DNA of 64,000 nt, taken from positions 1 to 64,000 of the forward strand of contig NZ_AUCV01000013.1 of assembly GCF_000429945.1 (NCBI RefSeq). The letters run 5' to 3'. The position numbers and the translations under genes are program-made. Position 1 is the stretch's first letter; every line of letters begins with the position of its first letter. A model generated the notes under the pieces. That model had not been told where the DNA came from. It did not search any database and saw only the letters and a program-made list of their open reading frames with translations. This document shows, one piece after another, positions 63,974 through 64,000 of the stretch. Source of the stretch: Desulfogranum japonicum DSM 18378. Lineage in GTDB: Bacteria > Desulfobacterota > Desulfobulbia > Desulfobulbales > Desulfobulbaceae.

Positions 63974-64000
63974 AATGTTTCCTTGTTCTAAAATAAATGT

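Noticed and set aside
1-64000. CRISPR arrays
   Set aside because: No regularly spaced short direct repeats were seen; the repeated units are long palindromes spread over the window.

Overview
The window looks like chromosome of a Gram-negative, sulfate-reducer-type bacterium of the Desulfobacterota, probably the Desulfobulbales. That placement is inferred. It rests on an outer-membrane protein repertoire (lipoprotein efflux channel, TPR/beta-barrel exporter, MltB), the DUF39 / NIL-ferredoxin / UPF0280 homocysteine set shared by methanogens and sulfate reducers, and a NikR regulator. No rRNA, phylogenetic marker or phage was seen, and no CRISPR array.

Layout. (1) 1-4840 is an accessory region: the end of an ISL3-type transposase, then a minus-strand string of small promoterless genes (GNAT acetyltransferase, PDZ protein, small membrane protein) whose stop or start codons touch attC-like hairpins, as in integron cassettes. 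Two related group II introns lie between them, one with a broken reverse transcriptase and one without any ORF. The region abuts the 3' end of a tRNA-Ser gene. (2) 4840-34.5 kb is mostly housekeeping and transport: tadA, a sigma54 activator with a degenerate receiver, an M48 protease with nikR, a complete polar amino-acid ABC transporter, an orphan double ABC ATPase, a dsrE-like gene followed by uvrC, a BFD-like Fe-S protein and a glycosyltransferase, glucokinase, a Na/Pi symporter, a YiaW/YiaV/outer-membrane-factor set, an M18 aminopeptidase, a beta-lactamase-fold protein, a cupin/AraC pair, a GH114-like enzyme, a MocR/EamA pair and an MltB transglycosylase. (3) 35-37.4 kb is a three-gene sulfide-to-homocysteine operon. 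(4) 37.5-49.2 kb holds a hemolysin III protein, a three-gene kinase/response-regulator operon, ilvA, a sirtuin, an MFS and a TauE transporter and an acrylyl-CoA-reductase-like enzyme. (5) 50-59 kb is a five-gene exopolysaccharide locus: NfrB-like synthase, NfrA-like TPR/beta-barrel exporter, DUF4434 glycosidase-like protein, UDP-GlcNAc 2-epimerase and a DUF2334 deacetylase-like protein. (6) 59.6-64 kb carries ppnN, a DJ-1/PfpI gene and several small unknown genes.

The most notable system is the 50-59 kb locus. NfrA/NfrB of E. coli make and display the phage N4 receptor glycan from UDP-ManNAc, and here the UDP-ManNAc-forming epimerase is in the same cluster together with two candidate trimming enzymes. 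This resembles the PGA (poly-GlcNAc) architecture rebuilt around a ManNAc-type polymer.

A second signal is a dispersed palindromic MITE-like family. Three full copies of about 166-170 bp lie at 12985, 19594 and 62399, and three shortened relatives at 43958, 44123 and 45558. Their arms show compensating base changes. Two other isolated palindromic elements lie at 7143 and 47027.
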